From assembly GCF_963576615.1 (NCBI RefSeq), contig NC_088711.1, positions 9,542,869 through 9,606,868 of the forward strand: a stretch of 64,000 nt of DNA. Reading direction: 5' to 3'. The notes beneath the pieces were generated by a model. It was not told the origin of the DNA. It saw only the letters and a list, made by a program, of their open reading frames with translations, and searched no databases. Of this stretch, positions 51,001 to 63,200 are shown piece after piece. Numbering within the stretch: position 1 is the first letter of the stretch; every line of letters starts with the position of its first letter. Position numbers and translations under genes: made by a program. This DNA comes from Watersipora subatra. Its lineage: Eukaryota; Bryozoa; Gymnolaemata; Cheilostomatida; Watersiporidae.

Positions 51001-51186
51001 CATACCACTCCATATCCGACATCTCAAGAATTATCTAACCTTGTCAAAGCTACTGGCTGGCCCGCTAAAAAAATCAGCAAATGGTTATGCAACAAAAGAT
51101 TTCGTGATAAGAACACTCGTCACCTTGGCACTGTTGTGGCCATAAGGCGACAGCAAAAAGTCAAGGCTAAAGAACTTGTCGATTAA
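48079..51186 (+). CDS. Divergent TALE-class homeobox protein, tandem copy 2
   Basis: Same four-exon structure as the copy about 10 kb upstream: 48079-48114, 48770-49087, 50351-50410, 50911-51186, all phase 0, 229 aa. By hand count, 13 codons differ by amino acid and 9 are silent relative to copy 1. The homeodomain differs only at one residue (ENHTTPYP instead of ENHATPYP). Most replacements cluster at the start of exon 2 (ELNLQVQEF here, KQNPQAQEF in copy 1), at S-to-C and N-to-D in the middle of that exon, and in exon 3 (LQTENN versus LEKENN). Splice sites and introns are also closely similar, so the duplication is fairly recent. No frame-disrupting change is present, so both copies look functional. 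The intron 2 minisatellite is about half the length of that in copy 1. Confidence 0.85.
49583..50310 (+). repeat. 17-bp minisatellite in intron 2 of homeobox copy 2, about 43 units
   Basis: Same unit and same intronic position as the array in copy 1, so the array existed before the duplication. A block of about 0.15 kb ending GATATCTGAGCAG is repeated inside it (near 49740-49815 and 49880-49965). Confidence 0.95.
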
Positions 51187-54100
51187 TTATATAGACTGTC
51201 CTTCGTTTCATATGTCTGTGACATTATGAACTACAAAAGTCTATTTAAATAATTCTATATTAATCTTTGGATCTATATATTAGTGTTATAATAGTTTATA
51301 CATGAGTTGTAATCTATATAAATATTATATAAACTTTTGATGGTATTATATAAAGTTTATTTCATGACTATATGAGTTAAACAACTTGATAGTTAGTACT
51401 TTCTTTGCATAAATAAAATCTTTGAAACGTTTCAGCTTTTTAAAATAAGCCAATTTTAAATAAATAAAGTTTATAATGATCTTTTACTGTATTATTGTCA
51501 TCTTCTACTGATGATAAGGAAATATAGTCATCTTCATCTCATAACATATCATCTTGGGTAGCATCTGTTATATTGATAATTTAACACTTTTTATATGATT
51601 AGACAACAGTATTTAGATTTGGTAAATAGTTTTTTTACTGGTACTCCATTGACAAAATATTGAACGACCATATAGGTTTTAGACCTAGTCTCTAACGCTA
51701 ACTAAATTATTCTGGCATTATAATTTGAACCAATAAACGACTTCAATTGATATGGAGAGTTTTAGTTCAATTCAGGATTGTTAGTCACATCTTATGAACA
51801 TCAGCTCAATCACTTGAATTTAAGGGAACACTTTTGATTGTTGGTAAGTTTGAAAAGTAAAACGGTATCAACATTGTATCACATTGTATGTTAGAATTTA
51901 TATTTATATCACTAGATTCACGGAAATATACAAAGTCCAATACAAATATTAGCGAATAATTGATAGATTTTAGCAACAACTGCATGTAAAACTTTTACCC
52001 AAACTCTAGACAACATCCTACAGAATATATTTCTGTTATGGTTAATCTAAATTGATGCAAGAATATTTACGTAACTGCGTAGGTTGCTGAACAAGAACAA
52101 TCTGTCTGAGAAAGCATGCTATTTATGAGTTGAAGTTTTTTTTTTCAATATGTGAATTAAAATATAAAGAAACACACTAGACATAAAACCTTTTAATGAA
52201 AAGCTTCAAGATTTACGTTTAACATTATGAACAATATTCTCCCATATTCTTTTTCGTTAAACTTAATTGGAAATCGAACCAAGGTTTATAAATTTGAACA
52301 GTATGCACAGTTGAAGTACTTAAATGATCAGCAAGTGTATTAAATATCAAATCTACAATAGGAGAGCTTAAGTTAATGCTCACCTCTTACATACATGTAC
52401 GATAACGATTAATTTAGAATCAACAAGAATGAGAATTGAAAAAATAACACAAAGTATAAAATAATAGCCTTCAGAAGAGAAGTTTGTGAATGGAAAAATA
52501 TTTGTAACATTAGTTTCAAGGGCACCCGCCCTGCATTGATCGGCAAGATACACAAATGCTAAGTATTTCATTACATAAATCAATGCAATTAGTTGAGGAA
52601 TCATCTTCTCTCTGCAATTATTAACGTAAGACCTAATATTTAATAAGTAACTTCTCAAAGGAAACTAAAAAATAAGTATTTCATCTCTAGGATATAACAT
52701 GGACGCTAAATAGTTACACCCAATTATTTCATTCTGTAGTTTTATTTTCTATTTTTTCTATTTATCAAACACATAGATAAGCTATGTACACACAGTAACA
52801 ACAAGACATAATGATAATTTTCCTGTTGACCCATAAAATTTGATGATTGAATTATTTTTAAAAAAACTCAGAAATTTTTCTGACTATCTAACGATGTATG
52901 TAAAGTCACCATATTGTTGGTATCTCAGGTGATCTGTGACATCAAGAGTTTGGTAGAATCAGCCAATGATTAATGACTATGTTTAGGATTTTTTTTTCTA
53001 AGCTTTTGATATGTCAAAGCGCACTAACCGAAATACAACATTTAAAGTTATTTTGTAGTTGGAATAAACAAATACACATAAAATCAGTTTTAAAATCACA
53101 TCATAGATCATTAGAGAGAAATAGTTATTAACCAATAGGAGCTCTACGAGTAACAATCATAAGAATGTGTAATGGTGTAATGGTGCTGGCTTCGTTCTGT
53201 TGGACTGGCTGGCTGCCAAAGATTTGAGGTGATGTTTCCTGCCAGTTTGAAATAAGAATAGTGACAAAAGTACAATGATCTTGTTTGTTTCTCATGTGTA
53301 TGTAAAATGTAGACCAGCTAATTCTGAGTCAGTTTTAATACTTTGATGAGACTGTAGAGTAATGATATCACAGGTGTGATTTTGTGAAATGTGATAATCT
53401 ATTGATGGTTTAGTATATATGACCAAACAAACTTGTATGTCAATTACCTTCATCAAAATGCATGCCTGACATATTCAAAGCAATCTCCAGCAAACTCCCA
53501 GCCGAACTGGCTTAACTCAGTCTAAAATCTGACAGTTGTATTGTTGAGAAGTTCGTAAGGAGATAGATGGAAGTATAATAAGCAGGGCTGACCATATTTC
53601 TTCCTATCACTTCCTACTATGGCAACAGCAGAGCCTGTATAACAAACTGGTTCACCGATTAGCGTACAATATCTATCACATAGGTAGCAACATTGAGAAC
53701 AAAGTTACAAAAAACTAAACCAAAGGAGAATAATGCAAAAACAGAATTTAATTGCGTTTAAATGTATTAGGTACAATTGCAAACAGAATAGTTTTTCATC
53801 AATTACATTTTTCTAGTTAGCAAAGATTACTACCAAAGGCTATATATGATATAAAAGAAAAGATGAACAAGAGTAACTGCTTTCATGCTGAAACCAGTTT
53901 AACATCTGAAGTGTTGCTAGTATATGCACAACGACTTATGATTTATTTTCTCCATTATGTTGAGCTGATAACTCCATACACTCAGATCTGTGATATTGGA
54001 AGTAAGAGATACTATGATATTACATATCATAGTATCTCTTTATCATTCTATTTAGTAAATGATATTAATAAAAAATGTAATATCATAAGTCCAAATAACA

Positions 54101-55152
54101 AATAGCATCTTATACGGTAATATATTTTTATTGTCCAGGTTTTATATTGTTTTATAATTTTTAGACACTACTGCATTCTGGATATTCTGTAAATCTTACA
54201 AGTAATTTAAGGTACATAAAATATATTCATTTTTAATGAAAAGTAGAGTTTAATGATATACATTTTGATTTGTTAAGAAGACGCTAAATGCGACAATATC
54301 TGGTTTGCATGTTTCACGATTCTATGAAACAAAGGAAAATATCGACGAATTTATTACTTAGGATACTTCTAGTATTTTTTCTCTTAATGTATTTTTGCTT
54401 TAGACACTCAGCCTTTTATCACTGATACAGTTTTTAAACGGGCTGTTTTGAAGCTTTATTGGAAATTGCATTCAAATAAAAAACTAGTATTTCCATTTCA
54501 AAGTATTTCAATTAAAAAAACAAGTTTCTCCTAAAATTTAATAAGTTACCTTTACAGTAACAAAAAAGTGTAAGTTTAAATATTAAATAGAAGCAATTAG
54601 CGTAAATTCATGATATAAATTTAATGAAGTCGTTCATTCTTTGTTATAACAAATAGGATTATAGAAATATCTCTGCATTCATCAACTTGTATGCAACGAG
54701 TGGATAATACAGCAATTCCTTGAGTGAGTATTTAAAATTAGCTAAAGTCTTATTTGATCAAATTTGACTAAAGAAATAAAGATTATGGCAACGGGACTTG
54801 AAAAACTGCCACACGAATGATTAACATGATACTCTTATATACCTGCTAGCAAAACACTTTGTGAATTATTTACTTTCAGAGTAGAGGTAGTAATACTCTG
54901 GCTACCCTATGGCCAGCCTCTAGTAACAAGAATATTTTAGTTTTTACAAAATGATGGTTTGTAGAATTATACATGCGTGTTGTAATTTGTATGTTGTAGT
55001 TGCAACAAAGTATGAGTATATTATATATAAATAATGCAGCATCGTTTCCAAAACAAAAACACTTTCCTGCCCTTTTTTAGCCCTTATTTAGCACTTGAAG
55101 TTAGAAGTTCAGGAATAGCAGCTTCATCTACTTGCTCAGCTATTGTTGAGTG
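51187..55152. other. 3' flank of homeobox copy 2 and unannotated intergenic DNA
   Basis: To about 54170 this parallels 41291-44303 after copy 1. From there to the long-TIR MITE I see only AT-rich sequence without a gene. Confidence 0.5.
54004..54040. repeat. Perfect 17-bp hairpin, 3-bp loop
   Basis: AAGAGATACTATGATAT, loop TAC, then the exact complement. Present in duplication unit 2 but not in unit 1. Confidence 0.9.
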
Positions 55153-55162
55153 CTCTGAACAG

Positions 55163-55587
55163 GACGAGTATAACTGGAGTGGCTCAGAACCTGGTCACGT
55201 GCAAGGGAATTTTTTGTTTTTGTCTAATATTTAATATCTCATGCCAGATCTTACCAATTTTTTCAAGATTTATATATTTTTATACATTTCTCTATTTTTC
55301 TATACATTTTCCAAATACCTCTCTGTGTACAATAATCTTATGCAAGATTCTGCAACTATTTATGCACATTTTTGCATAATATCTTATCTTATATTTCTTA
55401 ACAGAATTGGGTTATTAGTGGTGGGTTACTGCAATATTGCTGTGATAGAATACAGCATTGTGGCCAGTGTCTAATATTAATCATGATACATGATTAAATG
55501 CAACTGGGCATGTGCAAGACATGTGACAAAAACAGAAAATTCCCCGTCAAGTGACCAGGTTCTGAGCCACTCCAGTTATACTCGGCC
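55163..55587. mobile_element. Long-TIR MITE with 10-bp direct flanks
   Basis: Inverted arms of about 60 bp (55163-55225 and 55525-55587) share CGAGTATAACTGGAGTGG and CAGAACCTGGTCAC. The element is flanked directly by CTCTGAACAG at 55153-55162 and 55588-55597. Long arms plus a 9-10 bp duplication suggest a Mutator-like origin, but no transposase is present to confirm this. About 425 bp, AT-rich inside. Confidence 0.8.
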
Positions 55588-55842
55588 CTCTGAACAGAGC
55601 CGTGTGATCGCATGACCCAATAGCCTCAATCTGATTGGCTGCTCGAGGACTTCAGTACTTTTAGTGCATCAGTATAGAAAATTTTTGTTTACTTTTGTAA
55701 TTAATACAGGACTTAAATACTTTTTCATGCTTATTTTTGTGTTGTTTGATTTAGGTTTATTATGCTTTAACATTCTACAGTGAAAACGGCAGTTGGCCAA
55801 AATTGGACACTAGCACTACTTTTGGTACTAAGCTCTTCAATT

Positions 55843-55847
55843 AAAAA
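55843..55847 (-). terminator. RNA polymerase III T-run terminator of the tRNA-Ala gene
   Basis: Five T residues on the minus strand start four bases after the tRNA discriminator base, the usual place for Pol III termination. Confidence 0.8.
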
Positions 55848-55851
55848 TCTT

Positions 55852-55924
55852 TGGAGGCGCCGGGTATCGATCCCGGTACCTCTCGCATGCTAAGCGAGCG
55901 CTCTACCATTTGAGCTACGCCCCC
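55852..55924 (-). tRNA. tRNA-Ala (anticodon AGC)
   Basis: The reverse complement folds as a 73-nt cloverleaf: acceptor GGGGGCG pairs with CGCCTCC (one G-T), D arm GCTC/GAGC, anticodon stem CTCGC/GCGAG around loop TTAGCAT, and T arm CCGGG/CCCGG with loop ATCGATA, then discriminator A. The anticodon at positions 34-36 is AGC (Ala). Internal A box (TAGCTCAAATGG) and B box (GGATCGATACC) are intact. No intron. The only RNA gene in the window. Confidence 0.97.
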
Positions 55925-56662
55925 ATGTCCGCTTCCAAAAATTTTAGCGTACTATATATCTATCTATCAGTTATATTAGCAAATAATTTATGGTAACGAG
56001 CACGCAAATTTTGTTTACTACAATACATCCCACCATCGGAAATCTTTTTCGACGTCTGTGATTTTAAACATGTTGCACGCATTCCCTGACTATTCCTTAT
56101 CAAATGTCGACGTATTTTTAAGCATTTTATTATAAAGCACTACAATTGATTAATAAGTTGGGACAATTGGCCAAAGCGAAAGGCAATTACTCCTTCAAAA
56201 GATGTATTATGGCGTGAACGGTCAGTCGCGATTCTTTATTTCAGTGTTAATAATTTATTGCAGTTTTAGCAGCAATAACATTTTCACTACCCAAGAGGTG
56301 GCAAAGAGTGTTCTACCTCATCTGAGGTGTTTTGTTTGTGACAGACCATAGCCTGCTAATATTTTAGCAGTATGATTAATAAGTCATTACAATGAAGTTA
56401 CTTTTTGCTCTAATGTTTTGCTCTTTTGTTACGGTTATGTCACTCTTTGAAGTATATATAGGAAATACGTTTGTTGAGCAGTTAGATTTAAAGTTTTTAA
56501 AGAGAATAAAATTTTGTCTACATGCGTTAGACCTCTTTTACTATATATCCTTCCTACCAGACTCGTACTGGCATACTGAACCCATCTTTTAGAATAGATC
56601 AATACAAATACACATTTGATAATAGAATGGTACCAAACATTTCACGTCCAGAGATTGCTACT

Positions 56663-56836
56663 CATACCTGCCAACTCTCACGCATTGGGCGTGAGACTCA
56701 CGCAATCACCCCAAAAAATGAAAATTCGTGAGATTTTTGCCCCAATTTCCACAATTTTATATATACTATCATTGATACATCAATTGCCCCAAAACCAAAT
56801 TTCACGCATTGCCCCACTCTTGGGTTGGCAGGTCTG
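56663..56836. mobile_element. hAT-type MITE with 8-bp target duplication
   Basis: The ends CATACCTGCCAAC and (reverse complement) CAGACCTGCCAAC are 13-bp near-perfect inverted repeats, flanked by TTGCTACT at 56655-56662 and 56837-56844. An 8-bp duplication and CA(G)-type ends fit the hAT superfamily. It is 174 bp, non-coding, with internal repeats of TCACGCATTG. It sits upstream of the transporter gene. Confidence 0.85.
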
Positions 56837-57282
56837 TTGCTACTACTTTTAACCTATAAGACAATATTAGTTACTCATTTTCAACGTTTTTAATTTTAGG
56901 TCTATGTAATCACTTTGGGCATATTGGAAAGATTTGAATACATATATAAAACAAAAAGTTGCACTTACTAGTGCGGCTTGAGCGACTACGTGATGGTGCT
57001 GCTCTTTATGACATCAAAAATTATATTCTAATAGTTGTTTTATCAATTTTGTTCAATTTATTTTATTAATGAGGGTGTTTAAATCAGTTTTTTCAAAAAC
57101 GCAAAGATATAGTTTTTTTTCCGCGCTTTCAGCAAGCTTCAGACAACTTATGTAGCTCTGCAAAGTACGATCTCATTGCTGCCTTTCCATTATGACCCAA
57201 TAAATTTTGTCAAAATTTTTTTATAGCAATGTGAAGTGTGAAAAATTCTCGCCTGTGATCTGAGCAGTGCGCAGAACAAAAG

Positions 57283-60200
57283 ATGATGGGGAGGGAACTT
57301 CCATATATCCTAAACCTCGCTAATAGCATAATGGGTGTTAGCCTTTTAGCAATGCCCTTCTGCTTTATGCGGGTAAGAAGTACTTGCTTTGCATGCTCTG
57401 TCAAAATGAAATGTTTTTGGATGCTCCTTGGTTGTGTTTTAAAAGAACAATCAGCTTTGGTCGAACTCAACCTTTTTATTTTAGTGTGGGATTTTACTGG
57501 GCACAGTATTACTGCTGATAAGCACAATGTTAACTACCATTACTTGCGGTCTACTAGTCAAGGCTGGTATTATGTCCAAGCGGAGATCGTACGAGTTTTT
57601 GGGTGAGCAGTCACTACAAAGTTCTGACTTGATTTCTCCATACAAAACTGCTAAGTTATTAATTTTAGTTATCCTTGATTCATTTTCATTTGTTTCTTCA
57701 TTGTAGCCTACGATTTATTTGGAGCTTCAGGTAAACTGGCAGTGGAGGTAGGGTGAGTAGAGTTTGGGCCCCACTTTCCTCAACTGTAATTATTATTGTT
57801 ACATTTTAGCTAAATGACTATGTAACATTTCTGTGCTGCAAAATACTCAACACCACAGTATTAAAGCAATAAAATGTGGGAATCATTTATAAGTTCTGGC
57901 TAGATTATTGAATAAGGTATCACATTTTCTACAACGGTCTATTCGGTATGATGACAACATTTTCAATAAGGTTGAAACATTTTTAGAGAAAACGATTAAT
58001 TGCAGACAATCAACATCTTTATTTTGACACCCAATTTTCCAAGTGATTGAATCGTATTTCAAACTGTTGGTAAATTTTATGGCGAAGAATTTATGGCCTC
58101 TATATTTTTTAGGATCGCTGGTGTGCAGTTAGGGATTTGCATAGCATTTCACGTGATTGTTGGAGACCTTGGGCCATCTTTATTCTCAAAATGGTCTGGC
58201 ATGGAGGTTTGTTTAAAGATGTCAGTGTTAATACATCTCATTTGCTTTCTTTACATTCACCTATTTGTACCGCTTTAACATATTTTTTACTCTCATTGAT
58301 CATTATGTGCTCCGTAAGTACGTCCCTTGATATTTTCAGAACACAGCAACGCTTCGAATGACTCTGATGGTTGTGTCAGCGCTGACTGTGTCGCTACCTT
58401 TGAGTCTGATGAGAAATATAGAGAGTATAACAAAGTTATCAGTGCTGTCTATATGTTTCTATTTTGTTGTGGTGCTAAGCGTAAGTACCAGGCATAATCA
58501 ATATTCCTTGAAATCATTTCAGAATACAATATCACATGTTGGTTATTCTGGCCTTTGTTTTAGTCTGAAGACTTTCTATCTACTGATCTACCATTTATTA
58601 TGTTTTATCTGTTATCCAAACCATGCTTTTATGTTTCATATCTGAATCATAACTATGTTTTACAAACTAAACCATTCTACGGTTTGTCGAGCTGAATGTG
58701 ATTTTTACTTGTAGTTAGCACATTCCTGAATGAAACAGTAGTGTAGATGGTTATTATTACCAGTCTCAATTGATTTTTATTCTCTTGCAGATTTTCTGCA
58801 CATCCTGGCACAATCTTAGGCGAGGTCGGTGGACGCAAGAAGTTGATTTCTGGAATACTAAAAATATATTTCAGTGTTTACCTATATTTGCAATGGCATT
58901 CGGCTGCCAAACGTATGTTATAGAATCATTTCTTACAGTCGCTATTCATAGTGGGCGACTCACTGAACTATAACCTATTTGGTAACTGATGAATAGTTAA
59001 AAATCTTAAGCCTTAGCTCTCTCGCTGCCTTTTTTATCAGCCATCAGTTTAAGGAAGCAGTCGTCCAACTGCTGTCTTTACACATATTCTGATTAGTCTA
59101 ACAACAATGGAGTTAGAGTGACTCGCTCTCATTCGTTTTATGACCGGTTGTCACCAATCGGTATCCTAGCATCTCACCTTAATCTCAACAAAAAACTGTG
59201 AAGACCGGATCATAGGGATGTCATGATAGCTAGTGATGTTGTTATCTTGTATCAAATGATTTTTTTCATCAGCAATGTCACATTGTGTGTACAAAATATG
59301 TGGCAAAGCATCTCATTAGTATTGTATAGTATTTTTTTAATCGCCGGAAGGTCATTATCTTCTCTTTAAGTATCATGTCCTGTGAGGATGTAGGCGATCA
59401 TGGTTCTCCCCACTTCTTATAACCATAACTTTTGGTAGGTTTCAACTGTTAAAACAATCTCCTCTGCCATATCTATCAGCTGTCAGTAGATTTAAAACTA
59501 TTAAGATCATGTACTGTTTTGCCGGTTGTGAGAGGTTCATTCCCATGTCATAATCATGATGAATTGTTCTGTGATGGTCTTTAGGTCTGCTGGGATGCTA
59601 TTTTCTGTTTCAGTCAGATGTTCATACTGTACGACGCACTTCCGGAACCATCCCAATCAGCTCTTAATTATATAACTAGAAATGGCGTGAACCTTTGCAT
59701 GATTGTATATCTAGTGGTAAGTTTGTCATGAGTGTCTATCTCGTGGTAAGTTTGTCATACTGCCATGTTTCAGCTATTATACATTTCTGATGAACTCTAG
59801 CTCTTGATAAAACAAATTTTAAAATAAAATGAAAGTTTCTTCTTTATTGTTTTTTTTGTTTAGCGCTATGTTACTACTTGATGTGTTTTTAAAAAAAAAA
59901 AAATATTTATACGAACTCCTGTTAATAAGGAATATTTATGCCAGATCGGCAGATTGTAATTATAATGCTAGCAACTGTGATGTACAAGAAACCTTTCTCT
60001 GAGGTCATAATTAAAGTCATATGCAAAAGTATGGAGTCGCCTACAATAATCCAGTATTTCTGAAATATAACCAGTTGTAATTTGTCTTAAAAAAGACAAA
60101 AATACAGAAATTGGTAAGTAAAAATATTTTTTTATTATATGCCAGTTTGAGACAGGAGTGCTTAAAATGTCCAAAATGACTGAATCGACACTGATGGGAA

Positions 60201-63200
60201 AGAAAAAATATTAACCATTTGAGAAAACTTGACACGATAGCTTGAAAGAAAGAATGACCACCTATTAACTTTTGCTTATGTTTCATTAATACAGAGCACA
60301 TCTTATCATGTAAAAGTATTATGTAATTAAGACGAATAAATTTTGACTCGCAAACAATAAAAATAACTTTACAAAAAAGTGCAAATTTTCAAGATTAAAA
60401 TATTATAGAACTCTGTTTTAGCTTACTACTACGTAGGTGAATGCCCGATTTTGCATGAATAATAAAAAGGTTTTTGCGCAGAAAATGTATTTTTAATCAA
60501 CATATACAACATTTACCATTTTAACTTTTTAATGATCGTGTTTTGTTTATTTTTGTATACTGTGTTTATTCATACTAACAGCGTGTTTATTTCTGAGTAA
60601 TTCATACTGTTTCAGCTGCAGTTCCTACTACACATCTATACTGATTTCGATAGTTTTGTTGGTCATGTGAGTTTAAGCATTGTTCTTCACCTATGGGCAC
60701 TAGTTTTTTTTTTCTGGTATGGCTTCACGTCTAACACTAGCTGAAATGTTGGTTGTGAAGCCATGAAAGATTGTCATGTGTAATAAGCATGTGCCTAATT
60801 TATTCCATAGTTGGACAGCGTAGAGTATTGTATAAATGCCTGTCTGTAGAACTAAAGGTTGGAAGTTCAAATTTAGCGCGCGGCGGATTTTTCATTTCAA
60901 AAATTTTGTTTCTGTAACTGGACACGCGGACAGACAAACAGACAGACAAACATTGAGTTTTGTATTTTTAGTTTACTATATTGTGTTTACAGTAACTGAT
61001 CCCTATAGTTCAACTGCATGAAAATTATTAGCTGGTCTTATGCTTTTGTACATGACTGTATAACTGAATGCTCAGTAATTCGTTTTGAAGTCGTGTTGAA
61101 GGCTGAGTGAAATGCTTTATTTGCTAAAAACAGGCACTCTGTGGTTTTGTGTGAATATGCTCTTTTGTTGTAGACTGGGTTCTTTGGCTACATCGCATTC
61201 TATGATAAAGAGATTGGAGGGGACATCCTATTAAGCTTTCCGCCATCATTTGGAGCAGACCTTCTTAAGTTTGGTTTTGTCATCTCTGTCGCTTTTAGTT
61301 TTCCTCTTATGGTCTTCCCATGTCGACAGAGCTTGAATACACTCCTCTTTTCTACGGTAGGTTTCCTCTCTTACTATCAGCTGTGAGCGAGATAGAAATT
61401 TTATGTCTGACAGATTTATGACTATAGTTCGATAAATGCCTCATTATTACCACTTAAATGTTAAATTTAAATGATAATAATTTAAATTTGTTAATCATTT
61501 AAACATTAAATTTAAATGATAATAATTTAAATTTGTTAACCATTTAAACATTAAATTTAAATGATAATAAAATCATTTAAATTTAATGTTAAAGTTGAAT
61601 GATTTCTAAATTACTATTTAAAGAATTTACTATTGTAAAGAATGATAGCCGAAGCATGTATGAGTACTGACTAGGTATGCTGCTCTGTATTAGTTTATTT
61701 GGGACCGTCATTATGTATTTCTTTATTATTAAACAGTAATTCCTCTTTTTTCATGCCTAATCGAATCTGGCAACACTTAATTGAATCTGGCAGCACTTAA
61801 TCGGATCCGGCAGCCTCGCAAAAAGTGAAAATACATGAAATAGAAACTGATGAACTTCTAACTAAATGTTATCAATTTCCTATCAATCCAAATCATATTT
61901 CTCTTTTTCGTTGGTTCATTAGACGATTTGAGAGTCGAGGGTGTTTAAGAGGCATGATGAAGGATGTCTCAAGGAATTTTACAAAACTGGGGACCACGAC
62001 GAGTGTTATAACGATAACGCTAGGAGAGGAATCTCACTGGGTCGGAGTATGCGAGAGAGAGAGGGTCGGAGTATGCGAGAGAGAGAGGGTCGGAGTATGC
62101 GAGAGAGAGAGGGTCGGAGTATGCGAGAGAGAGAGGGTCGGAGTATGCGAGAGAGAGAGGGTCGGAGTATGCGAGAGAGAGAGGGTCGGAGTATGCGAGA
62201 GAGAGAGGGTCGGAGTATGCGAGAGAGAGAGGGTCGGAGTATGCGAGAGAGAGAGGGTCGGAGTATGCGAGAGAGAGAGGGTCGGAGTATGCGAGAGAGA
62301 GAGGGTCGGAGTATGCGAGAGAGAGATTTATATATTTGATGTAGTTTGGTTTTTTATTTTCATTACTTTTCTCAATTTGGGAATTTTTTACCCCCGGAAT
62401 ACTGAAGTCACAAAAGGTAAACCATGAAGCAGCGAAGAATTATTGTATCTACCATAACCATACTCTTGTAGAGCTCATTGTCAATATCATAGCATGGCTT
62501 AAGCAGTGTTACAGTAGATGGGATACCTACTAATATATATATAACCTGTCTAATGTATGAATTGCTGTACTACATCAGTAACTAATGTTATCCCGTTGTA
62601 TCTGTCAGTTCACACCAGAAACTGATAACTTGATTCCATTAAACCGATATCAGCGTTCTCCGACAAGCTCAAAGGTACTCCAGCTTTCACCATTGCTCTC
62701 CTAACCGCTCAGGCTTTGGCTCGATTTAATTTTTCTCTAGTCAAAAATAAATGTAGTTAAGCAAGCCAGTTAACCTTCGGTTAACCTTCAGTGCGTCTTT
62801 TTCTAATTTGATCTACGCGCCTATAGCTTGCAGCACCGAGTGATGAGCTAATCCGTATATTAGAGCTATATACTAACATCTTTTGAAAACTTGTTATTTC
62901 GCTTAGTTGAAATAATGCTAAGTTGTTACGCTCACATGAATTTTGTAGCACGACTTGACTTGTCAGTGAACTGTCGACTGCTGAGAGTCGCATTAGTATC
63001 GAAAAACTTCGATACCATCTAGTCATTGATTGACCCTTTTTCAACCTTGAAGAAGTGTACCCATGTGTTCATATTTTTCTCGTTGCAGTTTAGATAGTAG
63101 GGTGGTCAGCAGGCTCTAGCTCAACTAGTCAGTTTACATGCATTCTAAGTACATGCTTTTGTTAACTTTTGTATTTCCTTCTGTGTGTCATCTTCTTATT

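Larger units (their letters stand above)
44304..54170 (+). repeat. Tandem segmental duplication, unit 2
   Basis: Colinear with 34786-44303. Main differences: fuller Harbinger copy on the left, a 17-bp array shortened by about 0.8 kb, many point changes, and a small inversion near 54005-54060. Homology fades after about 54170. Confidence 0.85.

Noticed and set aside
42454-52658. Minus-strand frame MIPQLAALIYVMKYLAFVYL in both duplication units (42454-42738 and 52380-52658)
   Set aside because: It looks like a membrane protein, but a one-base insertion shifts the C-terminal end in unit 2 and most differences change the amino acid. No partner exon was found. More likely shared non-coding flank.
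61825-62427. 200-aa frame ending in VGVCERER repeats
   Set aside because: Mostly the 24-bp array; the first about 70 residues match nothing I recognise and the region is between two confirmed transporter exons.
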